Shown: piece after piece, positions 1-7,571 of the stretch | Layout of the letters: every line of letters starts with the position of its first letter | How positions within the stretch are numbered: position 1 is the stretch's first letter | Origin: DATCZB01 sp035513215 | GTDB lineage: Bacteria; Pseudomonadota; Gammaproteobacteria; Steroidobacterales; Rariloculaceae | Length of the DNA: 20,343 nucleotides | Assembly: GCA_035513215.1 (NCBI GenBank) | Contig: DATKCK010000105.1 | Coordinates: 1-20,343, forward strand | Reading direction: 5' to 3' | Translations under genes and position numbers: made by a program | Notes under the pieces: generated by a model | Databases searched by the model: none | What the model saw: the letters and a program-made list of their open reading frames with translations, nothing else | What the model was told of the DNA's origin: nothing

Positions 1-1536
1 CCTGCCGGAGACGCCGCCGCGCCAGCCCGTGCTGTTCGGTGAGCTGATGCCGAAACCGTAGGCACTGTCGAGATCGGTCACTCCGTCCTCGTCGACGGCC
101 TGGTACCAGGCGTTGGCCTCGATCACTCGGTTACCCGGCAGACGCGTGTTGCGATAGTTGAAATCTGTGCCGATCGTCGAGCTGTCGGTGTTCGATCGCG
201 GATCGCCGTCGGTGAAGATGAAGCCGACGTTCGATTCTCCGAGCACGTTGGCCGATACGCGGCCGACCAGAATGTCCTCGGCGTCGATATACTCCGTGCC
301 GAGCTGATAGCCGTCCTGTCGAATCGAGAGCACCCCGACATTGAAGCGATCGACGCGGCCGCTGAGCTTGGCGCCGACATCGATGTCGACCGGCTGGCCG
401 GTCTGGCTCAATCCGATCCGCCGCGAGAAAAAGGGCATGCCGTTCTGGCCGCCGCCGCCGCCGAAGCCGCCGCCTCCGCCGCCGCCTCCGCCTCCGCCTC
501 CGCCTCCGCCTCCGCCTCCGCCTCCGCCGAAGCCGCCTCCGCCGCCGCCACTGATTCGTCCAAACTCGAAGATGTCGGCATCCTGAAGGAAGAAGTCCCG
601 TTTCTCGGGAAAGAACAGACTGAAGCGCGTCAGGTTGACCTGACGATCGTCGATCTCCGTCGCCGAGAAATCCGTGTTGATTGTCAGCGCGCCGCTGAGC
701 GACGGCGTGATCTTGTAGAAAATATCGAGCGAAGGCTCCAGATCGCTCGAGCTCGTTCCGGTCGATCCGTAAATCCGCTGTCCGTGCGCGCTGACCGACG
801 GCACGATGTCGAGCCCCCTGCCCTGCTGCAGATCGCGAAATCCGACCACGGTGCCGGCGACGCCGGGATTCAGCTGACGGTTCCTGGAAACCCAGCCGAG
901 CGTTTCGTCGTTGCGCTGAATCGTGCGCTCGAAGTTGACACCCCAGGCTTCACCGTTCGGATCGAAGGACAGCGTCTTGAATGGAATCGCCATCTCGGCG
1001 CTCCAGCCCATCTCGTCGATCGTCGCTTCGCCCAACCAGATGCCTTCCCAGTCGCTGCGTGAATCGGAGGTATCGCTGTAGAGGGCATCCCAGCGGACGC
1101 CGTTCGGATTGACCTGGAAGCGATAGCCGCTACGGCGATCGAGATGGGGATCGATGATGATGGCGAAGCGGTCCTCGTTGTTGAGCCCCTCGCCCTGACG
1201 CAGAACCTGCGCCGTGATGCGGTCGGGCTCGCTGTCGAAGAGCCGGGCCGCGATGTAGAGCGCGTTGTCGTCGTAGAGCAGGCGTATCTCGGTCGGCTCC
1301 GACGGATCGCTGTACTCGACCGGGTTGATCTGATGAAGATCGGTGATCGGCTCGGCCAGCTCCCAGACCGCGTCGTCGAGCACGCCGTCGATGACGGGCG
1401 CCGTGTCCACGCGGCGGATGTCGACGGTCTTCCCTTCGCTCGCGGACCTGTCGGCCGGCTGAGCCCCGGCCCGATCGGCCAGCGAGGAAAGCAGCGCCAA
1501 GCCTATGATCAGTGAGGAAAAATAAGTCAGACGCAA
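1..1536 (-). CDS. DUF5916 family outer-membrane protein with CBM9-like domain (3' end cut by window edge)
   Basis: The reading frame is open from 1536 to the left edge, giving 512 codons with no stop, so the C-terminus lies outside the window. The product begins with a signal peptide (MRLTYFSSLIIGLALLSSLA, probable cleavage near AGA-Q). A CBM9-like region follows at about residues 38-220, including APVIDGVLDDAVWELA and YRFQVNPNGVRWDALY. Then comes the DUF5916 beta-barrel region, marked by FFPEKRDFFLQDADIFEFG and FFSRRIGLSQTG. Between these two marks lies a 34-residue almost pure glycine stretch (residues 330-363). I chose the TTG at 1536 because GGAGA lies 8 bases upstream and the nearby ATG at 1544 is out of frame and soon hits TGA; an in-frame GTG at 1557 is the alternative. 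Members are predicted outer-membrane proteins, often near hydrolases or transporters; their substrate is generally unknown. Family call is confident, function is not. Confidence 0.88.
   Translation of the reverse strand, partial: MRLTYFSSLIIGLALLSSLADRAGAQPADRSASEGKTVDIRRVDTAPVIDGVLDDAVWELAEPITDLHQINPVEYSDPSEPTEIRLLYDDNALYIAARLFDSEPDRITAQVLRQGEGLNNEDRFAIIIDPHLDRRSGYRFQVNPNGVRWDALYSDTSDSRSDWEGIWLGEATIDEMGWSAEMAIPFKTLSFDPNGEAWGVNFERTIQRNDETLGWVSRNRQLNPGVAGTVVGFRDLQQGRGLDIVPSVSAHGQRIYGSTGTSSSDLEPSLDIFYKITPSLSGALTINTDFSATEIDDRQVNLTRFSLFFPEKRDFFLQDADIFEFGRISGGGGGGFGGGGGGGGGGGGGGGGGGGGGFGGGGGQNGMPFFSRRIGLSQTGQPVDIDVGAKLSGRVDRFNVGVLSIRQDGYQLGTEYIDAEDILVGRVSANVLGESNVGFIFTDGDPRSNTDSSTIGTDFNYRNTRLPGNRVIEANAWYQAVDEDGVTDLDSAYGFGISSPNSTGWRGGVSGR
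448..549 (-). repeat. Polyglycine-coding tract with (GGCGGA)n hexamer microsatellite
   Basis: Read on the minus strand this segment encodes Gly6-Phe-Gly21-Phe-Gly5, residues 330-363 of the DUF5916 protein. The core, 487-528, holds seven perfect tandem copies of the hexamer tccgcc (plus strand), meaning strictly alternating GGC and GGA codons. The hexamer keeps the frame at any copy number, so slippage would only change the length of the glycine run. The tract replaces the loop between the conserved FEFG and FFSRRIG motifs of the family. Confidence 0.93.
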
Positions 1537-1714
1537 AAATTCATCTCCGCTCGCCACCCCGGCGAGAGCCCGGCAAAAAACGATGGGGCGCAAGGCTTGT
1601 TGTTCGAGTTATTAGTATCTCACAGGCCTCCGGAGTTCCGGCCGCCGCGGAACCCCGAGATTTCTGGAGAACTTCAGAGCTGTATACTTCCGGGCGCCGT
1701 CCGGAGCCCGCCGC
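1537..1714. promoter_or_regulatory. Divergent intergenic region between two TTG-started genes
   Basis: This 178-base region separates the DUF5916 gene from the sulfotransferase and should hold both promoters. For the rightward gene a TATACT at 1683-1688 is a good -10 match, about 27 bases before the TTG at 1715; no convincing -35 lies 16-18 bases upstream of it. A 6-bp hairpin (GTTCCG 1635-1640 with CGGAAC 1648-1653) and the palindrome CTCCGGAG at 1628-1635 sit in the middle and could be operator or leader elements. For the leftward gene I see only an AT-rich patch near 1608-1620, not a clear promoter. Confidence 0.35.
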
Positions 1715-2395
1715 TTGAGGATCTCTCCGTCCAAACGCTTTATTCTCTTGCACGTGCCGCGCACCGGCGTCAGCAGCATCATCGCCGCTCTCGACGAAGA
1801 CCTCTTCGTCCGTGCGCCACCGACGCGCCTCAATCGGCTCATGAGCAAGCACGTGCCGATCCTGCGCCGGCCGCTCGAGAAGACCTACTTAAGACCGCAC
1901 GAGACAGCGGCGCATGTGCGCCGACTGCTGCCGGCGGGAGCCTTCGACGGATATCGCAGGATCGCCTTCGTTCGAAACCCCTTCAGTTGGCTCGTCTCGC
2001 TCTATGAGCTCATCCTGCAAAGCCAGAACCACAGACACCACGCGCGAGTCCGCACACTGAAAGGCTTCAGCGACTACATCGACTGGGAGATCGGCCGCAG
2101 CAAGCGCACGCAGCATCCCTATCTGCTCGACCGACGGGGCCGGCTGCTCGTCGACCACGTCGGCCGATTCGAGCGCCTGACCGCCGACGCGGCAAGGATC
2201 TTCGCGGCAATCGGCGTCGAGCTCAAGCCGTTGCCGCGCATCGGTCAGCTCACGCGGCGCGACTACCGCGAGTTTTACGACGAGTCGTCACGCCGCAAGG
2301 TCGCCGCGCACTGGGCCCGCGACCTCGAGCTGCTCGGTTACGACTTCGACGGTCCGATTCGAGAGATTGGGCCGCCGGGCAGCCTGCCCGGCTGA
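1715..2395 (+). CDS. Small sulfotransferase-family protein (Sulfotransfer_2-like)
   Basis: This 226-residue protein carries the two PAPS-binding elements of the sulfotransferase fold. The 5'-phosphosulfate loop is HVPRTGVSSI (residues 13-22), corresponding to the usual HIPKTGGTS. The 3'-phosphate motif is FVRNPFSWLVSLYE (residues 85-98), with R87 and S95. The family transfers sulfate from PAPS to carbohydrates or other acceptors. Two departures from the family pattern are visible: the loop lysine is arginine (R16) and the second glycine is valine. The start is TTG at 1715, with GGAG 8 bases upstream; no in-frame ATG precedes the motif. No signal peptide or membrane segment is visible, so it is probably cytoplasmic. 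It is a single gene, divergent from the DUF5916 gene and convergent with the efflux lipoprotein. The acceptor is unknown and no PAPS-synthesis gene is present nearby. Confidence 0.8.
   Translation: MRISPSKRFILLHVPRTGVSSIIAALDEDLFVRAPPTRLNRLMSKHVPILRRPLEKTYLRPHETAAHVRRLLPAGAFDGYRRIAFVRNPFSWLVSLYELILQSQNHRHHARVRTLKGFSDYIDWEIGRSKRTQHPYLLDRRGRLLVDHVGRFERLTADAARIFAAIGVELKPLPRIGQLTRRDYREFYDESSRRKVAAHWARDLELLGYDFDGPIREIGPPGSLPG
2374..2392. terminator. Hairpin at the convergent sulfotransferase/TolC-like junction
   Basis: GCCGGGC (2374-2380) and GCCCGGC (2386-2392) form a perfect 7-bp GC stem with a 5-base loop. It overlaps the last codons of the sulfotransferase and lies 22 bases past the stop of the convergent efflux gene. 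The symmetric position suits a bidirectional terminator, but neither side has a run of T, so a classical intrinsic terminator is doubtful. Confidence 0.35.
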
Positions 2396-2413
2396 ACCCG
2401 GCAGCTTCGCGCT

Positions 2414-3865
2414 CTAGCGGGCGCTGGCGTACTCGGGCGTCTCGACGAGAATCTCTCCGGCTTCCCAGCCGCCGCCGAGCGACTGGTAAAAGCCGATGAT
2501 CGCATTGAGTTGCTGCAGACGATTCTGGAGCACGGAGTTGCGCGTGCTGAAAAGCTGCAACTGCGCGTTGAGGACAGTCTGAAAGTTGGCGACGCCCTGC
2601 TCGTAGCGCAGCTCGGCCAGACGGAATTGCTCTTCGGCCGCCGCGAGCTGCTGCTGGATCACCAGGCCCTGGTCCTGGATCAGCTGAATGTTGTTGAGCT
2701 GCACCTCGATATCGTTGAAGGCCTCGATGATCGAGCGGCGATAGTTCGCGAGCGCGGTCTCGAGCGAGAGCCGGGCCTGCTCGACATTGCGCCTGCGGCC
2801 GCCGTTGTCGAGCAGCGTCTGAGCGAGGCTTGCGCTCAAGGCAACGGTCGTCGTCGCGGGATCGGCGAGGATATCGACGAGCGCCGGGCTCGAGGCGCTC
2901 GCGCTGCCATTGAGCGAGATCGACGGAAAGAAAGCCCGCCGCGCGAGATCGACGTTGATTGCCGCGCTCTCCAGATTCAGCTCCGCCTGAACGAGATCCG
3001 GCCGGCGCGTCAGGAGCTCGGACGGCAGACCCGGCTGGACGGTCGGCACGGCAATGCCCTCGAGCGTCTGCCCCTCGACATCGAATCCCTGGACACCGCG
3101 GCCGATCAGGAGCGCGAGCGCAGCGCGCACCTGAAAGTCCTGCTGAATCTGGCTCGTCAAGTCGTTCTGGATGCTTTGCACCGATATCTGCTGGTTCAGC
3201 AGATTGATCGGAATCTCGACGCCGGCATCGACGCGTGCGCGGGTAAAATCGAGAATCTGAGTAGCGTTGTCGAGATTGACTCGCGTGACCTCGATCTGGT
3301 CGCGAATAAAGAGCAGCTGCAAGTAGGTCGACGCGGCCGTGCCCATCGTGTTGAGGGCCGTGCTCGCGACCTGGGCGAGCTGCGACTCGTAGTCGTTGAC
3401 GGAGCGTTCGTAGTCGAGCGGCTTGCTCAGTATCCCGCCGTAGCTGACCGACGCAACGAGATCGATCGGACCGCTCGAGCTGCCCGATGTCGAGCTGCCG
3501 TCGCCGAATCGCGTTTCCGACGTCGACGCCCCCGTGCCGATCGATACGTTCGGGGTCGGCCAGAGCTCGAACCCCGCCCCGCGTAGCTGGATCTGCGCGG
3601 CCTCGAGATTGCGGAGATTGTTGGCATAGTCGAAGTTGTTCGCCTTGACGAGCTCGATGATCGCCGTGAGCTCTTCGCTCTCGAAATTGTTCCACCAGTC
3701 GGTGTTCGGCCAAAGCTCCGCGTCCGACTGAACGGGGCCCTGCCAGTCGGCCGGGACGTCGGTCGGCATGATCTCGGGCACGGGAGTGCGCGCGCAGCCC
3801 GCGGCGAATGCGACGAACAGAGAAAGCAACGCGAGTCGCGCGGCACGGTGAATCGTTCTATTCAT
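2414..3865 (-). CDS. Outer-membrane efflux lipoprotein, TolC/OprM/NodT family
   Basis: The 483-residue product is the outer-membrane channel of the tripartite pump encoded upstream. It starts with a lipoprotein signal peptide ending in a lipobox (A21-A22-G23-C24), so it should be acylated at Cys24. Two repeated halves of the outer-membrane-efflux fold follow, with the typical LPSELLTRRPDLVQAELNLE hinge between them. Other hallmarks are ARRAFFPSISLNGSAS and the C-terminal LRYEQGVANFQTVLNAQ. The length is usual for NodT/OprM proteins. Its ATG lies inside the end of the macB-like gene: the two overlap by 8 bases (3858-3865, ATGAATAG), which points to translational coupling. The ribosome-binding site is weak, consistent with that. 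The family is certain; transported compounds are unknown. Confidence 0.94.
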   Translation of the reverse strand: MNRTIHRAARLALLSLFVAFAAGCARTPVPEIMPTDVPADWQGPVQSDAELWPNTDWWNNFESEELTAIIELVKANNFDYANNLRNLEAAQIQLRGAGFELWPTPNVSIGTGASTSETRFGDGSSTSGSSSGPIDLVASVSYGGILSKPLDYERSVNDYESQLAQVASTALNTMGTAASTYLQLLFIRDQIEVTRVNLDNATQILDFTRARVDAGVEIPINLLNQQISVQSIQNDLTSQIQQDFQVRAALALLIGRGVQGFDVEGQTLEGIAVPTVQPGLPSELLTRRPDLVQAELNLESAAINVDLARRAFFPSISLNGSASASSPALVDILADPATTTVALSASLAQTLLDNGGRRRNVEQARLSLETALANYRRSIIEAFNDIEVQLNNIQLIQDQGLVIQQQLAAAEEQFRLAELRYEQGVANFQTVLNAQLQLFSTRNSVLQNRLQQLNAIIGFYQSLGGGWEAGEILVETPEYASAR

Positions 3866-5906
3866 TGGAGAGTGCGACTACGGGATCGAGCCTGGCCGCC
3901 TTGCGCGCCGGCGCAAAGCCGAAGATGAGACCTGTAGCGGCGGCACAGGAGAAAGCGATGATGGCCGGCGTGCTGCTGTAGACGACGTTGATGTTCAGGT
4001 TCGGCAACGCTTCGAGCAGCGCGCCGGCGCCGAATCCGAGGCCGACGCCGAGCAGGCCGCCGAAGAGGGCGACGACGATGGCCTCGGCCAAAAACTGCAT
4101 CAGAATGTCGCGCTGCCTCGCGCCCGTCGCCATGCGAACGCCGATCTCGCGCGTACGCTCCGTAACCGATACGAGCATGATGTTCATGACGCCGATGCCG
4201 CCGACGAGGAGCGCAATGCCGCCGACGGCGCCGAGGAACATCCTGAGCGTCCGCTGCGTCTGCTCGAGCGTTTCGAGAAACTCGGCTGCATTGCTGATCT
4301 GGAAGTCTTCGACGCCGTTGTGGCGCTGAAGCAGAAAGTCGAAGAGATCGTCCTCGGTCTCGCTGATCTTCTCGACGTCCTCGACGGCGACTTCGATCTG
4401 GCGCGCGTATTGCTCGCCGAAGAGGCGCATCGCACCAGCCTTGAGCGGCACGTAGACGGCGTCGTCGGGATTGTCGCGCCCGGTATCGCCCTTACGGGTC
4501 AGAACGCCGATGACCTGAAACGGCACGTTGCGCAGCAGAATCCACTTGCCGAGCGGATCGCCGCCCTCGGGGAAGATCTCGTCGTAAACTTCGGCGCCGA
4601 GGACGGCGACGGGCGTGTACTCGTCGCTGTCGGCGCGGGTGAAAAAGACGCCGCTCGCGAGCTGCCAACTCTTCGCCAGAGGCATCGTGTCCGAGACCGC
4701 CCTGACGTCGGCCGAATAGTCGTAAGACCCGTGCCGAATCGTCATGCTGCCGGAGACTTCGGGCAGCGTGTAAGCGACGTTGGGCACGCGGTCGACGATC
4801 GCGTCCGCATCCTCGAAGCTCAGCCGCGACGGCATGTCTCGCCGCTGCCCTTCGGCGCGCTCGGGGCGAACGTTCAGGATGTTGGTGCCGATCCCCTGGA
4901 TGCGGCTGATGATGTCGCTCTGCGCGCCCTCGCCGATCGCGAGCAGCGCAACGACCGACGCGACGCCGATCACGATGCCGAGCAGCGTCAGAAACGTGCG
5001 AAACGCGTTCGCGATCAGGGAGCGAAACGCCATCCTCATCGCCTCGTTGAGCCCGCCGATCAGCGAGGCCGTCTTGCGGCTCATGAAGAGCTCGCGCAGT
5101 TCCTTGTTCTTCGCCGGGTTGACGGCGCCCTCGGCGTGGCCCGAATCGTTAACGACCTGGCCATCCTGAAACTCGATGATGCGATCGGCATGCCGCGCGA
5201 CGCTCGCGTCGTGCGTGATCAGAATGACGGTATGGCCCTTGCCGGCGAGCTCCTCGAGCAGGGCCATGACCTCTTCGCCGCTGCGAGAATCGAGCGAGCC
5301 GGTCGGCTCGTCGGCAAGGATGATATTGCCGCCGTTCATCATGGCGCGCGCGATCGAAACGCGCTGCTGCTGGCCGCCCGAGAGCTGGTTCGGCCGGTGA
5401 TCCATACGGTCGCCGAGACCCAGCGTGCTCAGCAGCGACTGCGCCCGAAGCTCGCGCTCGGCGGTCGAAAGGCCGGCATAGATGCCGGGCACCTCGACGT
5501 TCTCCTCGGCCGTCTCGGTCGCGAGCAGGTTATAGCTCTGAAAGACGAAGCCGAAAGCCTCGCGCCTGAGCCATGCGAGGCCGTCCGAGTCGAAGCTATT
5601 GATATTGCGTCCGGCGAACAGGTAGGTGCCGCTCGTCGGGCGATCGAGACAGCCCAGAATGTTCATCAGCGTGGACTTGCCCGAGCCGGACTGGCCCATG
5701 ATCGCAACGAACTCGCCTGGATGGATCTTGAGGTCGATGTCGCGCAGCGCGCGCACCTCGACGCCGCCGTCCGTGACGAAGGTGCGGCAGACACCGCGCA
5801 GCTCGATCAGCGGAATCGCGACCTCGCGGCTCAGCAGCGAGGCATCGTCTGCCCCGTCATCGCCTGCCGATGGAATGGCACCGGCGTCCAGGACGCCCGC
5901 GGCCAT
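3858..5906 (-). CDS. macB: MacB-like ABC transporter, fused ATPase and permease
   Basis: The 682-residue protein has an N-terminal ATPase and a C-terminal FtsX-type permease, as in MacB. Visible ATPase motifs are Walker A GQSGSGKS (71-78), Q-loop Q123, signature LSGGQQQR (175-182), Walker B ILADEPTGSLD (196-206) and H-loop H232. The first membrane helix is at about 303-325. A large periplasmic domain follows, then three more helices within residues about 558-675, including the conserved ERTREIGVRMATGA loop. This architecture drives export from the periplasm by mechanotransmission together with a MacA-type adaptor and an outer-membrane channel. The ATG shares one base with the stop of the adaptor gene (TGATG), indicating coupling. 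This start adds about 32 residues of low-complexity sequence before the ATPase core; a downstream start cannot be excluded. The substrate (macrolide, peptide, siderophore, glycolipid) is not predictable. Confidence 0.95.
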   Translation of the reverse strand: MAAGVLDAGAIPSAGDDGADDASLLSREVAIPLIELRGVCRTFVTDGGVEVRALRDIDLKIHPGEFVAIMGQSGSGKSTLMNILGCLDRPTSGTYLFAGRNINSFDSDGLAWLRREAFGFVFQSYNLLATETAEENVEVPGIYAGLSTAERELRAQSLLSTLGLGDRMDHRPNQLSGGQQQRVSIARAMMNGGNIILADEPTGSLDSRSGEEVMALLEELAGKGHTVILITHDASVARHADRIIEFQDGQVVNDSGHAEGAVNPAKNKELRELFMSRKTASLIGGLNEAMRMAFRSLIANAFRTFLTLLGIVIGVASVVALLAIGEGAQSDIISRIQGIGTNILNVRPERAEGQRRDMPSRLSFEDADAIVDRVPNVAYTLPEVSGSMTIRHGSYDYSADVRAVSDTMPLAKSWQLASGVFFTRADSDEYTPVAVLGAEVYDEIFPEGGDPLGKWILLRNVPFQVIGVLTRKGDTGRDNPDDAVYVPLKAGAMRLFGEQYARQIEVAVEDVEKISETEDDLFDFLLQRHNGVEDFQISNAAEFLETLEQTQRTLRMFLGAVGGIALLVGGIGVMNIMLVSVTERTREIGVRMATGARQRDILMQFLAEAIVVALFGGLLGVGLGFGAGALLEALPNLNINVVYSSTPAIIAFSCAAATGLIFGFAPARKAARLDPVVALSNE

Positions 5907-7402
5907 CAGAAGAACCCGCGCATCTGGCGGAACTGATTGCGGTTGTTGTTGCCGCCATCGCTCCCGACCTCGGCCTGAGGCAGGACGATGCCGGCGACAA
6001 CCTGATCGCCCGCCTCGAGGCCGGAGATGACCTCGGCATTGACGCGATCCATGGCGCCGACGACAACGTCGCGGACTTCGCGCCCGCCATTGGGCAAGAC
6101 GACCTCGACGGTCGCGTGGCGCGGCTCGTTCAGCGCGATGGAATCGGCGAGGTTGAGCCCGACGGCCTCGGAGCCGCCGCCATCCTGATCGTCGAAGCTG
6201 CCTCCGTCCGGAAAGTTGCCGCCCTGGGGACCGCCGCTCGCACGCATTTGCTCGAAGCGGGCACGCATCTGCGGGGTAACCTCCCCGCCGCCCTGGCGAA
6301 CCTGCTCGAAGCGGGCGGTGAGCTCTTCGCGATTCCCCGCCGGGCCCTGCCGGCTCGACATCGCACCGCCGGCGGCCGGCGAATCCTTGAAGGTCAGCGC
6401 GCCGACAGGCACCGTCAGCACGTTCTCGGCGCTCGAGGTGACGAAGAACACCTGTGTCGTCATGTTCGGGTAAAGCTCCCCGTCGCTATTGTCGACGTCG
6501 AAGCTGCCGTTGAAGAGTACGACATTGTTCGAGACCGTGCCCATCGGGTCGATCTTGCGCAGCGTACCGTACCAGCGCCGGTCGCCGCTGCCGAGCGTCG
6601 TGAAATACACTTTGACGCCTGCGCTGAGCGCCTGAACATCGGCCTCGGAAATTTCGGTCTCGACGGTCAGCGTCGTCAGGTCGGCGATCTGCATGACGGT
6701 CGGCGCCGTCTGCGAGGCGTTCAGCGTCGTGCCTTCCTTCTGGTCGAGCGTGATGACCGTGCCCGACAGCGGCACCTTGATCTCGGTGTAATCGAGCTGG
6801 ACGCGCTCCTGCTCGAGGCTCGTCTCGCTCTGCTCGATCGAGATCTCGAGGTTGCGCAGGTTGGTTTGGGCCTGGAGCAGCCTGATTTCCGCGCCCTCGA
6901 GCTCCTGATCGGTGAAGGCGTCGGCCTCGTGAAGCATTTGCGCCCGCTCGAAATCTCTTTCGGCATTCCGAACGTCGAGCTCGCGTTGCTCGAGCTGGTT
7001 GATCTGGTTCCGAAGATCCAGCTCTCTCGCCCGGACGCGAAGCTCCTGCTCCCGCGCATCGATCAGCGCGACGATCATGCCTGCCTCGACGAAGTCGCCG
7101 ACCTCGGCATAGATCTCGACGAGCTCGCCGGAGGCGCGGGCACCAATAGGCACGATCTCCTTCGGCTGCAGGGTGCCGGCCGCCGGAATCGCGTTCTCGA
7201 TGTTGCCGCGGCCGATCGTGACGATCAGATCCTCGTCGGCGACGACCTCCTGGCCCTGCTGGCTCATCCAGAACCAGGTGCCGCCGCCGGCCGCGACGAG
7301 CACGACCAAAGCGATTCCGCGACGTCGGCGCCGGGCTCTGCGATTGGCGAGGAACTGGGCGCTGAAATCCTCGTCGGCGGTCGTTCGGTCTTTCTTACTC
7401 AT
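5906..7402 (-). CDS. macA: MacA-like periplasmic adaptor (HlyD/RND membrane-fusion protein)
   Basis: The 498-residue protein links the inner-membrane MacB-like pump to the outer-membrane channel. A basic N-terminus (RRARRRRRG) precedes one membrane anchor at about 29-46. Then come split lipoyl/biotinyl-like halves (about 75-112 and 203-228), separated by a coiled-coil hairpin (about 113-203) containing QINQLEQRELDVRNAERD and LEISIEQSETSLEQER. Beta-barrel and membrane-proximal domains follow. An unusual Gly/Gln/Asp-rich insertion occupies about residues 341-413, with the motif ARFEQ(V/M)R occurring twice (363-369 and 381-387). The C-terminal tail is also low complexity (GGNNNRNQ). The start ATG is at 7400-7402. 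It is the first gene of macA-macB-tolC, 169 bases downstream of a glycosyltransferase on the same strand. Confidence 0.93.
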   Translation of the reverse strand: MSKKDRTTADEDFSAQFLANRRARRRRRGIALVVLVAAGGGTWFWMSQQGQEVVADEDLIVTIGRGNIENAIPAAGTLQPKEIVPIGARASGELVEIYAEVGDFVEAGMIVALIDAREQELRVRARELDLRNQINQLEQRELDVRNAERDFERAQMLHEADAFTDQELEGAEIRLLQAQTNLRNLEISIEQSETSLEQERVQLDYTEIKVPLSGTVITLDQKEGTTLNASQTAPTVMQIADLTTLTVETEISEADVQALSAGVKVYFTTLGSGDRRWYGTLRKIDPMGTVSNNVVLFNGSFDVDNSDGELYPNMTTQVFFVTSSAENVLTVPVGALTFKDSPAAGGAMSSRQGPAGNREELTARFEQVRQGGGEVTPQMRARFEQMRASGGPQGGNFPDGGSFDDQDGGGSEAVGLNLADSIALNEPRHATVEVVLPNGGREVRDVVVGAMDRVNAEVISGLEAGDQVVAGIVLPQAEVGSDGGNNNRNQFRQMRGFF

Positions 7403-7504
7403 TGAATTCTCTGGAATTTTCTAGCAGGCCCGCGGCGCGGCTGCCGTACGTGCCAAGAAGTGCCACCGCTACAGCCAACAACGGTAGCTCAGTGGGCATT
7501 AGCT

Positions 7505-7555
7505 GTCTCTTTAGAAACAACAAGAATAGCCGGCTTCCCAAAGGGTTTCAGAGAC
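7505..7555. other. Imperfect stem-loop in the macA leader / glycosyltransferase trailer
   Basis: In the 169-base gap 7403-7571, GTCTCT (7505-7510) plus GAAAC (7514-7518) can pair with GTTTC (7545-7549) plus AGAGAC (7550-7555). This gives an 11-bp stem with a 3-base bulge and a 26-base loop containing AGCCGGCT. Neither side is followed by a T run, so it is not a typical intrinsic terminator. It could be a leader structure for macA or a boundary element after the glycosyltransferase. A short inverted repeat AATTC-TCTG-GAATT also lies at about 7404-7417, just before the macA ATG. No strong promoter is visible in the gap. Confidence 0.3.
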
Positions 7556-7571
7556 CTCGCTCCAATCGGAT

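Noticed and set aside
341..586. A proline-rich open frame (long Pro run) on the plus strand
   Set aside because: It is the antisense of the polyglycine tract inside the DUF5916 gene, has no ribosome-binding site or family resemblance, and arises from the GCC/TCC repeat.
2250..3713. A 487-codon minus-strand frame overlapping the efflux lipoprotein gene
   Set aside because: Out-of-frame, Arg-rich shadow of the TolC-family gene; it also runs into the sulfotransferase region without any motif.
4320..5936. A 538-codon plus-strand open frame opposite macB
   Set aside because: It lies antisense to a gene with full ATPase and permease motifs, its product is a Arg/Asp/Leu-rich mirror of that frame, and long antisense frames are common in GC-rich DNA.
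5870..7405. A 511-codon plus-strand open frame opposite macA
   Set aside because: Antisense shadow of the adaptor gene in GC-rich DNA; no recognisable domain.
7480..7570. Possible tRNA gene on the plus strand
   Set aside because: A D-arm-like word and a T-loop-like word are present, but no 7-bp acceptor stem and no anticodon stem can be formed.
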